A DNA stretch of 57,189 bases, taken from contig JAFUWW010000081.1 in assembly GCA_017471085.1 (NCBI GenBank), positions 1 to 57,189 on the forward strand, in the 5' to 3' direction. The translations under genes were made by a program, and so were the position numbers. Shown here piece after piece: positions 24,654 to 32,666 of the stretch (its first letter is position 1; every line of letters starts with the position of its first letter). Source of the DNA: Bacteroidales bacterium. Its GTDB lineage: Bacteria; Bacteroidota; Bacteroidia; Bacteroidales; UBA932. The notes beneath the pieces are model-generated. The model searched no databases. It was given only the letters and a program-made list of their open reading frames with translations, and had not been told where the DNA came from.

Positions 24654-26216
24654 TTAGAGGATATCTTTATACTCGTTGTAGAGTTCTTTCAAGAATTGGG
24701 CCTTGCAGGCCTTGCCGAAGGTGGCACCGGCCGTCCAGCGGCCCCAGTTCACACCATACAGCATTCCATTCTTGGGATTGAAGATTGGAGAACCGCTGGC
24801 TCCGCTGATGGATTCACCCTGATACTCGAAGGAATAGCGGTCCGGCTTCATGCTGACCATCGTCTCACGGATAACCGGCTGCAGAGAATGCGTGCTCTCT
24901 ACCAACGCATGCATGGTGCCACGAGGATAACCGATCATGACCAGTTTGTCGGCGAGAGGTTCGATGCTTCCTTCATATATTTTGGTTTCCATGTCAATCA
25001 CATACGGAATGTCATCCGGGGTCTTCTTGACATTCAGCTGAAGCAGGGCGACATCCTTCTCGTCCGTCTTGGACTCACCCAGCACAAAACAGCGGTCCAG
25101 TTCGTCCGTATGGGTGTAATAACGGTCCGGATAGCCCACGGAAATGTAGTCCATCACGCCCTTGAGGCTGATTTTCGCCTGGAGCATCTTGTCGATCATC
25201 GCATTCAGGTTGGCGCGGGAATTGTCACCGGAAGCGATCCATTGGTTGATAATCATAGAACCGAGAGAAGTACCTCTGAGCAGGTTTACGTCGTCCATGG
25301 AGTTGCACTCCGTAACAGGAATGAGCCTCTTGCGAAGAGCGTTCACATCATTGAGCAAGGAAGTACGGACTGCCTCGTCTTCATACTCCCAGGGGACGGC
25401 GACATGGCGGTTGGTGGCGAGGACACCCTTCCTGTCCACAAAGAAAGCCGTGGCAGAATAGGACTGAGAATTCTGGAATTCCAGTTCACCGTCCCATTCG
25501 GTCTTGGGGATGGGCGTATCCTCGAAGACGGCGATATAATGGTAGGAAGCCTGGACATAAACCACAGCAGGGACATATTTCTTGCTCCAGCCGCCGCCGA
25601 ACCCGCCGCCGAGCAGTGCCTTGATGCCGAAGAAGAGGCCGACGACCACAGCCGCAGAGGCAAGGGCGATGAGGGTAGGCTTGAGCCAGGCAGTATTATT
25701 GGGCATATAAGCGGCCAGCTGCTCGGTGACATCGGCATCACCGCAAATGACGCTCTGTCCGCGCTTGATGGGAACGAACTTGTTGACCGGGATCTTCTTG
25801 CCGTCCACCAGGGTTCCGTTCTTGCTCTCATTGTCCATGATGAAGAACTTCTTGTCCTTCTGCATCAGGATGGCATGATAACGGCCCACGAAAGGACTCG
25901 AAACAGGAATCTCCACCTTCTGGCTGGAGCCGATGTTGTACCAGGTCTCGCCGTTCTTGGGGCCGTAGTTCACCGGAACCTTGTTCCAGTTCAGTTCGAC
26001 GTCGCCGAAACGGACCAGGTCGCCCCTCTGGACGCGGACTTCCTCATTGGGGGTCAGTTTCTTGTTGCCCACGAAGGTTCCGTTGAGGCTGTTCTTGTCC
26101 TCCAGAATCATTTTTCCGTCGTCGGTCAGGAGCAGTTCTGCATGGAGACCGCTGACATACTCGCTGTTGAACACGATGTTGCAGCTGGCGGAGCTGCCGA
26201 TTTTCAAAAGTTTCAT
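24654..26216 (-). CDS. FHA-FHA-transmembrane-trypsin-like serine protease
   Basis: 520 residues in four parts. FHA domain A (1-78: LLKIGSSASCNIVF, SGLHAEL, SLNGTFVG) and FHA domain B (about 92-165: NIGSSQKVEIPV, GRYHAIL, SKNGTLVDG) lie in the cytoplasm. One transmembrane helix (about 178-204) follows. Residues 215-520 form a chymotrypsin-fold protease, presumably periplasmic, with a full triad: His271 (ATNRHV), Asp388 (EKDVALLQL) and Ser474 (GASGSP). Both FHA domains lack the Arg of the canonical GR motif that binds phosphothreonine (Ser instead), and domain B also lacks the Ser of SxxH. They may bind proteins without phosphate or hold the protease in a complex. It sits 33 bases downstream of the membrane FHA gene. 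Confidence 0.88.
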   Translation of the reverse strand: MKLLKIGSSASCNIVFNSEYVSGLHAELLLTDDGKMILEDKNSLNGTFVGNKKLTPNEEVRVQRGDLVRFGDVELNWNKVPVNYGPKNGETWYNIGSSQKVEIPVSSPFVGRYHAILMQKDKKFFIMDNESKNGTLVDGKKIPVNKFVPIKRGQSVICGDADVTEQLAAYMPNNTAWLKPTLIALASAAVVVGLFFGIKALLGGGFGGGWSKKYVPAVVYVQASYHYIAVFEDTPIPKTEWDGELEFQNSQSYSATAFFVDRKGVLATNRHVAVPWEYEDEAVRTSLLNDVNALRKRLIPVTECNSMDDVNLLRGTSLGSMIINQWIASGDNSRANLNAMIDKMLQAKISLKGVMDYISVGYPDRYYTHTDELDRCFVLGESKTDEKDVALLQLNVKKTPDDIPYVIDMETKIYEGSIEPLADKLVMIGYPRGTMHALVESTHSLQPVIRETMVSMKPDRYSFEYQGESISGASGSPIFNPKNGMLYGVNWGRWTAGATFGKACKAQFLKELYNEYKDIL

Positions 26217-26249
26217 ACAGTGTTATTTTTAATAATTATTGTCCGTTTG

Positions 26250-26855
26250 TTACAGTCCCAGCTTCATTCCTGCGGAGGCGGTATCGGCCGGCTCCTTCTT
26301 GGCTTCCTCGGCCTTCTTTTTGGCTTCTTGCTCCTTCTGCTTTTTCTTTCTTTCGGCCTCCCGCTTCTTGCGTTTTTCCTCTTCCGTCATCTTTTTGAGG
26401 ACTTCGTCCACATTGGTTCCCTCGATTCCGCTCTTCACGGTGTCGACAGGCTGAGTGGTTGCAGGAGGAACGGCGCCACCGCCGCCTCCACCGCCATAAG
26501 AACCGCCGCCGGAGGTCTTGAACAGGTAAGGTCTCGCAAGGAAGAAACCACCGACAAGCACGGCCAGGATCAGCAGGCAGAGCCCGGCGATCTTATAGCC
26601 CTTGAGCGGGTCCGGAATCTCTTTCCAGTCCAGCTGCGCCTGACCGGCGAAGGTGACCACATCCTTTCTCCGCACCCGGTAGGACATGTTCTGTTTCAGC
26701 TTGCGCCCGTTGATGGAAGTACCGTTGCTGCTCTTGTCAACGATTTCCATCTTGCCGGAAGGATAGACCTTCAGGAGCGCGTGCTGACGGCTGACAAATT
26801 CATTGTCTACGTGGATGGTATTGGTTTCTCCACGTCCAATGGTGTAGATTTTCAT
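26250..26855 (-). CDS. FHA-domain protein with membrane anchor and charged tail
   Basis: 201 residues. An N-terminal FHA domain (1-78) keeps the full phosphothreonine site: GR (7-8), SRQH (22-25), SSNGT (42-46). A transmembrane helix (about 88-107, IAGLCLLILAVLVGGFFLAR) follows, then a Gly-rich linker (116-127) and a Lys/Glu-rich helical tail (about 150-190, TEEEKRKKREAERKKKQKEQ and so on). With a cytoplasmic FHA the tail is periplasmic. It can act as a membrane receptor for phosphorylated kinase or FHA partners. The start is two bases after the PP2C stop. Confidence 0.85.
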   Translation of the reverse strand: MKIYTIGRGETNTIHVDNEFVSRQHALLKVYPSGKMEIVDKSSNGTSINGRKLKQNMSYRVRRKDVVTFAGQAQLDWKEIPDPLKGYKIAGLCLLILAVLVGGFFLARPYLFKTSGGGSYGGGGGGGAVPPATTQPVDTVKSGIEGTNVDEVLKKMTEEEKRKKREAERKKKQKEQEAKKKAEEAKKEPADTASAGMKLGL

Positions 26856-26857
26856 AA

Positions 26858-28276
26858 TTATATGCTGTTTAATATTCTATTCATTGCCGAAAGGATGTAA
26901 TTATACTGGCCCTCCGTGGAAGACTTTCCTTTATGGGTATAATTTACATCGTCCTGCTTGGCGATATCCTCTTTCAGCCATTGCAAGACATTCTTTGCAT
27001 CCTGAGTTCCGGCCTTTCCGGCCTTTTTGGCAAAAGCTTCGAAGTCGGCGCGGACGGCCTTGACTTCATTTTCCTTGTCCGTCGCATCCTGCCCGGCCTT
27101 TGCGGACATGGTCTTGAGCTTCTCCGTACGGCTGATAATGCCCCTCAGTTCCGCCCGCAGGCTTTCCCGCTCCGCTTTCTGCTCATTGATGCTCTCCTGC
27201 TCTTTCTTCACCCGCTCGGCGACCTTGCCCTGATTGCCCCCTGCTCCATCCATCTCGTTCACGAACTGGGCATGGTTTTCTTCCGCCTTCTGGAGGCGGG
27301 CCTGGGTATCCTTCAGTTCTTCATTCAGGCCGTTGACGACGAACACCAAAGAATCTACCTTGGTATAACCCTGTCCCTCGGCGGATTTGCCTGCAGGCTT
27401 GTTCCTTACAAGCAGGAACACGTTGAGCAGGATGCTGACAAGGGCGGCAGCCGCCAGTATCATGAAAAATGTTTTTTGCCTGGTACTCATTGTTTCGTGC
27501 ATTTTTGAACTTGTCTTTGTTTCCAGAAGGGCCAGCGTGAGGTTGTCGTGTCCTCCTCCCATGGCAAATCCTTCTTCGTCCACTTTTATCACCATGCTCT
27601 CCACCGCTCCGGACAGGACGGGCGTCCCGGCTGCGATGGCAATGATGGCTTTTTCCGGGAAAGCCCCCCAGATTCCGTCCGTACAGAGCATGAAGCGGTC
27701 GCCCTTCTCATAGGCCAGTTCCACGATGTCCGGCTTAACCGTTTCGGAGATACCCAGCGCCCGGAGAATGATGTTGGAATCCGGATGTACCCGTGCCTCT
27801 TCTTCCGAGCGGATTTCGTGTTCCAGAAGTTTGGCGAAGACCAGCGAATGGTCGAAAGTCCGGAAATGCTTGCGTCCGTGACGGAACTGATAGACCCGGC
27901 TGTCGCCCACATGGGCGACCACGGCCGAAAAGTCATCGATCAGAAGAGCGGTGAGCGTAGTGCCCATCCCTTTCTTTTCCGGATCCTCCTTGACGGCGTC
28001 AAGGATGGCCTGGTTGGCCGATTCAATCGCCTTCTTCATCAGGAGGCAGCGGTCCGCCTCCTCATCTCCGTGCTCCTGAAGGTACTGGAGCAGCGAATGG
28101 GCGGCAAGCATCGAAGCTTCCTTTCCGGACGGTCCGCCACCCATTCCGTCACAGACGGTGACCAGGAATCCCGCCGGGGTGTCGCCCCAGGCGCAGGAGT
28201 CCTGATTCTCCCGCCGGCCGCCTTGCCGGCTGTCCGCGAAGACGGTAACAGGGTAGGATGTTTTCAGTTGTTTCAT
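26858..28276 (-). CDS. PP2C-type protein phosphatase with membrane anchor and periplasmic coiled coil
   Basis: 472 residues. The PP2C domain (about 10-252) has the expected metal-binding motifs: RRENQDS, VCDGMGGG (Asp43), AHVGDSRVY, LCTDGIWG (Asp200) and GGGHDNLT (Asp244). It should be an active Mn2+/Mg2+-dependent Ser/Thr phosphatase. A transmembrane helix (about 269-290) links it to an extracytoplasmic coiled coil (about 305-415, with ESINEQKAERESLRAELRGI) and a helical C-terminus. The domain order, phosphatase inside and coiled coil outside, resembles a signalling phosphatase controlled across the membrane. The ATG overlaps the stop of the tail-anchored kinase (ATGA), which couples kinase and phosphatase synthesis. 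Confidence 0.92.
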   Translation of the reverse strand: MKQLKTSYPVTVFADSRQGGRRENQDSCAWGDTPAGFLVTVCDGMGGGPSGKEASMLAAHSLLQYLQEHGDEEADRCLLMKKAIESANQAILDAVKEDPEKKGMGTTLTALLIDDFSAVVAHVGDSRVYQFRHGRKHFRTFDHSLVFAKLLEHEIRSEEEARVHPDSNIILRALGISETVKPDIVELAYEKGDRFMLCTDGIWGAFPEKAIIAIAAGTPVLSGAVESMVIKVDEEGFAMGGGHDNLTLALLETKTSSKMHETMSTRQKTFFMILAAAALVSILLNVFLLVRNKPAGKSAEGQGYTKVDSLVFVVNGLNEELKDTQARLQKAEENHAQFVNEMDGAGGNQGKVAERVKKEQESINEQKAERESLRAELRGIISRTEKLKTMSAKAGQDATDKENEVKAVRADFEAFAKKAGKAGTQDAKNVLQWLKEDIAKQDDVNYTHKGKSSTEGQYNYILSAMNRILNSI

Positions 28277-29244
28277 ACAAACAATATAAGCAATAAACCG
28301 ACGAGTACCGCCGCACCTGCTCCAATCAGTACCGGAAGCAGCCAGGAAGGCGTTCCTCCGGATTTGCCGGAAGCATTCCGGGAGGGAGCAGACTTGCCGG
28401 CCACCGCCTCCGTCAGCGCCCGCTTGAATTCCGCCGCACTCTGGTAACGGTCGGCCGGAAAGCGCTGAAGGGCCTTGCTGAGCACCTTCATCACCGGACG
28501 GGAGACGCCGGGGATCGGCTTCAGGGAATCGGAATCATCCGAATAGGGTTTGACCCCGCTGAGCAGGTCGTACAAAGTGGCACCCAGTTCGTAGATGTCC
28601 GTGGTATTCTTGAACGAAATCTCCGTCTGTCCTTTCTGGATATACTGCTCGGGGGCCGCATAGCCCGGTGTTCCCAGCAGGCCGCCGTTGCCGGACGATA
28701 TCAGTTTGGAGGTATAGGCGATGCCCAGGTCCATCAGCCGGATGTTGCTTCCGTTCTCCACCATAATGTTGGAGGGCTTGATGTCCAGATGGACGATGCC
28801 TTTCTCATGCAGGTAGGTAAGGGCGTCCATCACAGGATAGGTGGTCCGGCAGATCCTCGCCACCCAGTCCGGCGAATTGCGGAGCTGCTCCACATATTTG
28901 TTCAGGGGAACACCCTGCACCAGCCGGCTGATGATGAAGATCGGCCCTTCGTCCTCATACTCTTCGCAGTAGCCCACCATCTCGATCAGGTTCCTGTGGC
29001 GGAAAGCCAGGGAAGCCTCCGTCTTGGCGCGCTGACGCACGGCCGGGATCTCGGCAATCTGGGGAGCCACCCGCTTGATGGCCACCATGTCGTAGCGGTC
29101 ATTGTAGGCACGGCCGAAATAGACGGTCCCCATGGCACCGCTGCCAAGGGGTTTTTCGGTCTTGTCATAATAGAACCACTCCCCCGTGTTGGCACGGAGA
29201 TAGACCTTGTTCCCGTCTACTTTTATATTCTGATGCCCTGACAT
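28273..29244 (-). CDS. Tail-anchored Ser/Thr protein kinase (non-RD type)
   Basis: 323 residues. The kinase domain covers about 28-275: Gly loop GSGAMGTVYFG, Lys57 (VAIKRV), catalytic Asp154 in VHLDIKPSNIM, metal-binding Asp172 in MDLGIAY, and GTPGYAAPEQ. The residue before the catalytic Asp is Leu rather than Arg (HLD), so it is a non-RD kinase, a class that often does not need activation-loop phosphorylation. A Ser/Gly-rich linker (about 280-299) leads to a C-terminal transmembrane helix (301-323), leaving no extracellular domain. Its start overlaps the stop of the upstream kinase (TAATG). Confidence 0.93.
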   Translation of the reverse strand: MSGHQNIKVDGNKVYLRANTGEWFYYDKTEKPLGSGAMGTVYFGRAYNDRYDMVAIKRVAPQIAEIPAVRQRAKTEASLAFRHRNLIEMVGYCEEYEDEGPIFIISRLVQGVPLNKYVEQLRNSPDWVARICRTTYPVMDALTYLHEKGIVHLDIKPSNIMVENGSNIRLMDLGIAYTSKLISSGNGGLLGTPGYAAPEQYIQKGQTEISFKNTTDIYELGATLYDLLSGVKPYSDDSDSLKPIPGVSRPVMKVLSKALQRFPADRYQSAAEFKRALTEAVAGKSAPSRNASGKSGGTPSWLLPVLIGAGAAVLVGLLLILFV

Positions 29245-30809
29245 TACTGCAACTTGCTGTTGACTTCCTCGGCAAAACGGGTATTCCCCTTATTGGCCGC
29301 CCAACGCGCACAGGCCTCCAGATGCCTCCGGGCCTTTCCGGGATCACGTTCTCCGGCGATGATGTCATCGACCCGCTTGGTGTAGGAATAGGCCAGTTCG
29401 TAATGGGCGTAGTAACAGGTGCTGTCCTGCAGATAAGCCTTGCGGCTAAAATCGTAGGCCTTCTGGTAGTCGATGTCGAAGGGAGACTCCAGGCCCAGGT
29501 CCGTGCAGGCGCCCTCGTGGCTGTACAAGGCGGCCATAATGGCATTTGCCAGGGCCGATGAAGTGGAATCCTTCTCAATGGCCTTGTTCAGGAGCTCCAC
29601 TCCCTCCGCAGACTGTCCGGCCTGCAGTTTGGCAATCGCTTCCTCCGTGTACCAGGCCGCGCTGGGAAGGGTATCGCGCGGAACGACCACCTCAGGCTCT
29701 TCCACCACGGCGGCGGGATCCGGCCGGGGCTGTTTGGGACGGGATGCCAGCGCTATGACGATGCCGGCGATCACCACCACCGTAGCGGCAATGCCGCCGA
29801 TGAGCTTCCAGTTGGGCGCAGCTCCTTTCAGGGCTACAGCGACGGGAGTACTGTCGGAAGCCGTTTTCTCCCTGGTGACCGTATGCTCCAGATCGGCCCG
29901 GAACTCGGCGGCCGACTGGTACCGGTCCGCCTGCTTCTTGGCCATGGCCTTGGACACGATGGCACGCATCTTCCTGTCCTTGATCTGCGCGACGGGGGGT
30001 GCGCTCTTGAGCTGCGCCTCCAGGATCTCCTGGCGGGGACCGTCGAAAGGAAGATGGCCTGTAAGGAGCTGGAAAAGCACCACGCCCACGGCGTACAGGT
30101 CCGTGGTGGGATCTTCATGCGCGATGTCGCCGAGCACCAGTTCCGGAGAAGCATAGGCTGCCTTGCCCATGAACTGGCCGGCCGTGGTGAGGTGGGCATT
30201 CTGCCCTTGGGCCTCCGATATCTTCTTGGCGATGCCGTAGTCGATGATCTTCACTTTCCCGTCGGCCGTGACCATGATGTTGCTCGGGTCGATGTCCCGG
30301 TGGATATAGCCCCTGTCGTGCAAGGCCATGATACCGGAGAGCACATTCTTGATGATGAAACGGGCGAACTCTTCCGGCTGCTGGCGGGACTGGAGATACA
30401 GGTCCTCCGCCAGTTTCACCGGCCTTCCGTCCGGCCCGGTGGTCACGCCTTCCAGCAGATCCGAAAGGATCACGCCATAGAGCAGTTCGCTGGCCACATG
30501 GTAATGGCTGACCACTCCGCCGTCCACCTGCTCATCCACCTGGATGAAGCCGAACATTTTGAGGAGGTTCTCATTGTCGATCTGAACCGACGCCTCGCGC
30601 CTCGAACGCTCGATGGCGTTGGGAGGGAGGTCATCGAACAGGAACTTTATGGCCGCAGCCTGACGTACACCGGTGCGTTCGTCCACCCGGACGCCCTTGA
30701 AGACCTGGCCCATTCCGCCTGCTCCGATCGGGTCCAGCTCCGTATCCACCTCGTAGTGGATGCCGAGCCGTTTTTCCTCAGCACCTTGAATCTTCAGGAT
30801 AGACGCCAT
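29244..30809 (-). CDS. Ser/Thr protein kinase with membrane anchor and TPR-like periplasmic domain
   Basis: 521 residues. The kinase domain (about 20-312) has a Gly loop GAGGMGQVFKG, Lys55 (AAAIKFLF), HRD at 170-172, DYG at 190-192 and YASPELV. The usual Lys two residues after the catalytic Asp is replaced by Asp174 (HRDIDPSNIM), so phosphotransfer may be altered. A transmembrane helix (about 335-356) leads to an acidic Pro-rich linker and a helical repeat domain (about 380-521; AWYTEEAIAKLQAGQSAEGV, YYAHYELAYSYTKRVDDIIA) that looks TPR-like and would be periplasmic. The layout resembles receptor kinases that sense outside signals through C-terminal domains. It is three bases from the FHA gene upstream. 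Confidence 0.93.
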   Translation of the reverse strand: MASILKIQGAEEKRLGIHYEVDTELDPIGAGGMGQVFKGVRVDERTGVRQAAAIKFLFDDLPPNAIERSRREASVQIDNENLLKMFGFIQVDEQVDGGVVSHYHVASELLYGVILSDLLEGVTTGPDGRPVKLAEDLYLQSRQQPEEFARFIIKNVLSGIMALHDRGYIHRDIDPSNIMVTADGKVKIIDYGIAKKISEAQGQNAHLTTAGQFMGKAAYASPELVLGDIAHEDPTTDLYAVGVVLFQLLTGHLPFDGPRQEILEAQLKSAPPVAQIKDRKMRAIVSKAMAKKQADRYQSAAEFRADLEHTVTREKTASDSTPVAVALKGAAPNWKLIGGIAATVVVIAGIVIALASRPKQPRPDPAAVVEEPEVVVPRDTLPSAAWYTEEAIAKLQAGQSAEGVELLNKAIEKDSTSSALANAIMAALYSHEGACTDLGLESPFDIDYQKAYDFSRKAYLQDSTCYYAHYELAYSYTKRVDDIIAGERDPGKARRHLEACARWAANKGNTRFAEEVNSKLQ

Positions 30810-30812
30810 GGC

Positions 30813-31496
30813 TTACAGCAAGTGAGAGGTAAAACCTTCGTTGGTGTCCGAATCGCCGTCCAGGCCTTCGGTGCCGCCCTGGGGACGACGGCGGGAATCG
30901 TACATGCGCCCGCTGGTGGAGGTACGGTCCGAATCGAGGTCGAACTCGTCGCGGATGGATTCCTCCTTCTTGGCGGAGGTCTGTTCCGCGGCGACGAAAT
31001 TCTCCGCCACCTTCATGCCCAGTTCGAACGGATTCACCAGAATCAGATAGAGCACGTAATTGTCGCCGATGGTGAGGAAGTCTCCATTCTTGCACTCGGC
31101 TTCCTTGCGGACTTCGTCTTCATTCACGAAACCGCCGTTGACGCCACGCACATAGATATCGGCCAGATACTCCTTGGTGGTCTTCATCCGGCGGATGTTC
31201 AGGGTGGCATGGTGGCCGGAAACGGTCATTTCCGAAAGGACGATGTCGTTGTCATCATCCCGGCCGATGGTATTCTCACCCAGATGCAGAGGCCAGTATT
31301 CGCCGGCGGAAGTCCTGGATACGGAATACAGGAAACCGACGATAGGTTCACCGGACATGAGGGTATGGTCCTTCTTTTCCTCACGGGGAGCCTTTTCAGG
31401 AGCGGAAGAAATAGCATTTTCCATATCGGGGATATGGGTCCCTTCGAAAGACTTGGAAGAGGCGCCGGAGCGCGAATACAAAGGTTTTAGTGCCAT
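30813..31496 (-). CDS. Soluble FHA-domain protein with Ser/Thr-rich tail (first gene of kinase operon)
   Basis: 227 residues, no signal peptide or membrane helix. The FHA domain (about 52-155) keeps the phosphothreonine site: TIGR (76-79), SGHH (93-96) and VNGG (119-122). The first 50 residues and the last 50 are low in complexity. The C-terminal tail (DSDRTSTSGRMYDSRR, then TEGLDGDSDTNEGFTS) is rich in Ser, Thr and acidic residues and is a natural candidate for phosphorylation by the two downstream kinases. It may be the cytoplasmic adaptor of the system. It has the operon promoter and a leader of roughly 110 nt in front. Confidence 0.87.
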   Translation of the reverse strand: MALKPLYSRSGASSKSFEGTHIPDMENAISSAPEKAPREEKKDHTLMSGEPIVGFLYSVSRTSAGEYWPLHLGENTIGRDDDNDIVLSEMTVSGHHATLNIRRMKTTKEYLADIYVRGVNGGFVNEDEVRKEAECKNGDFLTIGDNYVLYLILVNPFELGMKVAENFVAAEQTSAKKEESIRDEFDLDSDRTSTSGRMYDSRRRPQGGTEGLDGDSDTNEGFTSHLL

Positions 31497-31615
31497 AGCT
31501 ATACTGTATTAAGATTAAATTCGGTTAAAACTGTTTCCGCCTGAAAATCACACGCTTATAAACTTCTTCCAAAAGGGAAGAGGTCTATGGCGGATGATTT
31601 CTGACTTATTCTATG

Positions 31616-31647
31616 CAAATATATCATTTTTCTTCTTATTTATCAAA
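31616..31647 (-). promoter_or_regulatory. Promoter of the kinase/phosphatase/FHA operon
   Basis: On the minus strand TTTG (31647-31644), a 20-nt spacer, TATATTTG (31623-31616), a near-perfect Bacteroidota promoter. The start of transcription would fall near 31610, giving a leader of about 110 nt before the ATG at 31496. The leader has a small hairpin (CTTCC and GGAAG arms around 31563-31579), no T tract. Confidence 0.85.
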
Positions 31648-31650
31648 CAT

Positions 31651-32652
31651 TTATCTTGGGTTGATGAATAAAAATTCCAGCCGGGATTTATCTTCCGTGA
31701 AAAAAGGAATGTCCGGGTCCATCACGGCGGCAAAGAAGGAGGCAAGCCTGTCCCGTATTTCCGTAAAATATGGATTGAGAGAGCCGTCTTTATTCAGATG
31801 AATACTGTGTACTCCTCCCTCATAAGGGTGTAATTCTGAAACGCGTCCCATCTCCTTCAGCCTCCGGTCTATCTCATAAGAACCGAACATCCTGTCGAAC
31901 AGCGCAGTTTTCACTTTTTTGACGGATGCAAGCATTTCCTGGAAAGGGTAGCCTTCGACATAAGGGACGATCGGATCTTCGATGCTGTGGAAGGAAATGA
32001 CAGCCGCCCGGGAACGGCCGAGCATGTCCAGGTCCTGGATCGCACCCCATAGATTTCCTACAGCCCGCACGCTGAAAGACCGGTCCTCCTCCGGCATGAA
32101 CGCCAGGTTCAGGGCCGTGATGGCTCCCGCACTGGTACCGGCGACAAAGATGCAGTCCGGATCGATCCGCAGGGAATCCTGTTCCAGCAAAAAACGGATG
32201 GCCGCATCCGCATCCTGCACCGCCCGGTATCCCGCCCGCTGGATTTCGTCATGGGTTGGACGGAAACCCAGCCGGTAATTGACAGAGACCGCCACATAAC
32301 CCAGACTGGCGAAATGGCGGCACCACCCCGCATACTCCTGTTCCGCCTTGTCCCCGTTGAAAAAAGCGCCGCCATGAATCATCAGCAGAAGCGGCCGGGA
32401 AACCGGAACGTCCCCTTCAGGCACATAGATATCCATGCACAGTTCCTGCATGTCCATACCGACCAGAGCAGGAAGCTTCCGGGCATAGACAACCCCGAAA
32501 TCCTCCCCGTGTACACAAGGATAGGAAGTCCAGAAACCGCGCGCCCATCCATACGTGACATCCTTATACTCCGCCACCTCATAACGGGCATGGACCCAGT
32601 CGGCCGCCGGCCGGGATACAAACAACAGGGATAATAACAGGGCGATCATCAT
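31651..32652 (-). CDS. Secreted alpha/beta-hydrolase (carboxylesterase-like)
   Basis: 333 residues with an N-terminal signal sequence (MMIALLLSLLFVSRPAADW). The hormone-sensitive-lipase/carboxylesterase signature is seen: oxyanion motif MIHGGAFF (about residue 90), nucleophile elbow VAGTSAGA (about 166-173), a likely acidic residue in HSIEDPIVPY, and a likely catalytic His in GGVHSI. It probably removes acyl or acetyl groups, perhaps from glycans, but the substrate cannot be told from the sequence. It ends just before the -33 box of the kinase operon and follows the gene at 32667 after 14 bases. It may read through into that operon, as no terminator is visible. Confidence 0.8.
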   Translation of the reverse strand: MMIALLLSLLFVSRPAADWVHARYEVAEYKDVTYGWARGFWTSYPCVHGEDFGVVYARKLPALVGMDMQELCMDIYVPEGDVPVSRPLLLMIHGGAFFNGDKAEQEYAGWCRHFASLGYVAVSVNYRLGFRPTHDEIQRAGYRAVQDADAAIRFLLEQDSLRIDPDCIFVAGTSAGAITALNLAFMPEEDRSFSVRAVGNLWGAIQDLDMLGRSRAAVISFHSIEDPIVPYVEGYPFQEMLASVKKVKTALFDRMFGSYEIDRRLKEMGRVSELHPYEGGVHSIHLNKDGSLNPYFTEIRDRLASFFAAVMDPDIPFFTEDKSRLEFLFINPR

Positions 32653-32666
32653 CTTCTTCCGCTGAA

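Noticed and set aside
22027..31496. Assignment of the kinase operon to a type VI secretion locus
   Set aside because: PpkA, PppA and Fha-like proteins occur there, but no Tss, Hcp, VgrG or ClpV gene is present within the window.
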